This document shows positions 7,501 to 8,090 of a stretch of 8,090 nt of DNA, in pieces. Where the stretch lies: contig JAFYMA010000148.1 of NCBI GenBank assembly GCA_017556845.1, positions 1 to 8,090 on the forward strand, read 5' to 3'. A model generated the notes under the pieces. It saw nothing but the letters and a program-made list of their open reading frames with translations, was not told the DNA's origin and made no database searches. The first letter of the stretch is position 1, and every line of letters begins with the position of its first letter. Both the position numbers and the translations under genes were made by a program. The DNA comes from Clostridia bacterium (GTDB taxonomy: Bacteria; Bacillota; Clostridia; Oscillospirales; CAG-272).

Positions 7501-8090
7501 AAAGGGCCTACTCTTTGCTCAAGCTCGTTCAAAATGTCAAGCACGCGCGCAAGATTGTCCTCTGTAACAGCAAGCTTCTTTGCACTTTCGTTTTTGGAGA
7601 ACTTGTATTTTGAAATACCTGCAGCTTCCTCAAAAACGCTTCTGCGTTCCTCGCTCTTTCTTGATACTATTTCGGCTATTTTACCCTGACCGATTACAGA
7701 ATATCCGTCCCTGCCTATACCCGTATTCATAAACAGCTTGTGTATATCCTTAAGTCTGCACGTCTTGCCGTTTATAAGATAGTCACTGTCGCCGCCTCTG
7801 AAATACCGGCGTGTGACCGTTACGGTATCGTATTCAATATTCAATCTGCCCTCTGGCGATGAATTGTCAAGGCAGAGCGTTACCTGAGCAAAGGATCCGG
7901 GCTTTCTGCTTTCACAGCCGCCGAAGATAACGTCCTCCATCTTCGTGCCTCTGATGCTTCTTGACGATACCTCACCGAGCACCCAACGCATAGCATCTGC
8001 GATATTTGATTTACCGCTTCCGTTAGGGCCAATGATAACGGTTATTCCCTCGTTGAACGAAAGCGTGGTCTTATCCGGAAAGGATTTAAA
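4500..8090 (-). CDS. smc: Chromosome segregation ATPase SMC (5' end cut by window edge)
   Basis: Core subunit of the bacterial condensin, which with ScpA and ScpB extrudes and organises DNA near the origin. The frame is open to base 8090, giving 1196 residues; judging by the family start, only about 11 are missing, so the ATG at 7991 is internal (inside DAMRWVLGE) and is not the start. Residues counted from base 8090: FKSF at 1-4, Walker A GPNGSGKS at 21-28, RGTKMEDVIFGG at 47-58, Q-loop region IGQGKIAEIVS at 133-143, FEEAAGISKYK at 153-163, first coiled coil about 180-495, hinge about 497-673 (bases about 6072-6602) ending in AGGSYTGGS, second coiled coil about 675-1030, ABC signature LSGGEQS starting at 1096, Walker B FILLDE at 1120-1125 and the switch histidine in ISHRRGTME. 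Both ATPase halves and the hinge are intact. A glycine- and acid-rich break (SVSDTGDGEDEARATG, about 395-410) interrupts the first arm. Family members usually follow rnc, expected beyond the right edge. Confidence 0.98.
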   Translation of the reverse strand, partial: FKSFPDKTTLSFNEGITVIIGPNGSGKSNIADAMRWVLGEVSSRSIRGTKMEDVIFGGCESRKPGSFAQVTLCLDNSSPEGRLNIEYDTVTVTRRYFRGGDSDYLINGKTCRLKDIHKLFMNTGIGRDGYSVIGQGKIAEIVSRKSEERRSVFEEAAGISKYKFSKNESAKKLAVTEDNLARVLDILNELEQRVGPLEKEAEKAKKYLVLHGEKKELDIALWLYDMALLTEEIKKLRGSYELYKTELELASTELASLEEKTESIMEKTRENKRLQDIESEKITALTEKKFQKSGDASVALKELEHIKADTLSAEETYRSAVSESQELAQRISEKEQAVNDAKARAAQLAEQRARLAAQYDEITRHLEEKSVRADDCQKEIQDLKDEMTDIRIKLSVSDTGDGEDEARATGLDSEIAQKIQSLEMIQDRAERSEKVIRDYEEKYSEAAGEAKAQRELSAQCASKAQTLRDRINEIYIDISSKKHRVDNLRRMEELLEGYSHSVRFVVEEYAKGNIKSSDGSACGEIYGPVSRLIKVAGKYTTAIETALGAAMQNIVVKDDAAAKAAIRHLQKNGAGRATFYPVSTIKPMFLQYTEQELSKNDGYIAVASSLASCDEKFSGIIGNLLGRTVVFENMDKASVFAKKYGYKIRIVTLDGQLINAGGSYTGGSARTDSGMLSRNTQIDALTNQIQEGKKKQQELQSELDSVLAQQQKYEINAQNAENSSSIITSLMNAENTQLQVLLAQISSDKLRLQELEDEKKDISARGERRLKEREENSARLLTLSKELEEKTAHLAALEQQIQDGNASQEEYRKSISSSDIAIAENAKELQLESGVLDELTERANGTKQRAKEAQEKIAFLKKSYNDHTELALRSGEEAKGLDAQIEQARAVLADLSSQALQLESALNASRNAEKEKSHKKELMFREYTSYESRLLNAEEKREKLSTTLLEDHELTYSQAKEIPLSIQITRENRAENAKHQAELRNKIRALGHVNVNAPEEYKSVKERYDFMTVQTEDLKKAKTELEEIIYKLDEEMKQAFTEAITEINTCFGRVFARLFGGGTAEIRLAEPDNVLESGIDINVAPPGKIIKSLSLLSGGEQSFVAIALYFALLEVNPTPFILLDEIEAALDEVNVDRFADYLTENKKKTQFILISHRRGTMESADRLYGVTMPTKGISKILSVDVDEIEQKIGKLD

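Noticed and set aside
7176..7613. 145-codon plus-strand open frame opposite smc, with neighbours at 6732-7121 and 5685-5867
   Set aside because: It lies entirely antisense to the SMC coiled coil; its Leu/Phe-rich product is what Glu/Lys/Arg-rich codons give in reverse. No ribosome site or family resemblance.
7989..7991. ATG at 7991 as the start of smc
   Set aside because: The frame continues upstream through the Walker A motif GPNGSGKS and FKSF to the window edge; this ATG is the Met in DAMRWVLGE.
1..8090. CRISPR array, insertion sequence, tRNA, rRNA or defence/toxin genes
   Set aside because: Nearly every base belongs to recognisable housekeeping genes with gaps of 23 bases or less; I saw no tandem repeats, terminal inverted repeats or transposase motifs.

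Overview
The window is a compact block of housekeeping genes, all on the minus strand. It most likely comes from the chromosome of a low-to-mid GC Clostridia-type Firmicute, with the Ruminococcaceae/Oscillospiraceae of the gut as the best guess. The evidence is the SMC-FtsY pairing, an FtsY with almost no N-terminal acidic domain, a yhbY-nadD-yqeK-rsfS block as in Bacillus (yqeI-yqeJ-yqeK-yqeL), purine-rich GGAGG-type Shine-Dalgarno sites, frequent ATA isoleucine codons, and a LeuRS with the 'HPRPYTALD' version of its HIGH region. The taxonomic placement is inference from memory of these families, not from a search.

In transcription order (right to left) the layout is: smc (5' end cut by the window edge), ftsY, rdgB, yhbY, nadD, yqeK, rsfS and leuS (3' end cut by the window edge). 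Every junction is tight: smc/ftsY 13 bp apart, ftsY/rdgB overlapping 4 bp, rdgB/yhbY overlapping 7 bp, yhbY/nadD overlapping 4 bp, nadD/yqeK overlapping 20 bp, yqeK/rsfS 13 bp apart and rsfS/leuS 23 bp apart. No space remains for a terminator or a leader RNA, so the eight genes are probably one transcript whose promoter lies beyond the right edge. There is no gene-free stretch over 300 bases.

The genes cover chromosome condensation (SMC), membrane targeting of ribosomes (FtsY), clean-up of non-canonical purine nucleotides (RdgB), ribosome-associated functions (YhbY, RsfS), NAD synthesis (NadD), Ap4A hydrolysis (YqeK) and leucine charging (LeuRS). A plausible common thread is growth-linked translation and nucleotide economy. 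YqeK's substrate Ap4A is a known side product of aminoacyl-tRNA synthetases, but no dedicated joint pathway can be claimed.

I found no mobile element, CRISPR array, tRNA, rRNA, toxin-antitoxin or defence gene, and no convincing undescribed system. The points worth a second look are modest: the merger of two normally separate conserved clusters, leuS without a T-box leader, an N-terminal extension on RsfS, an altered GKGG loop in YhbY, and a non-coiled break with a near-perfect palindrome in the SMC arm.
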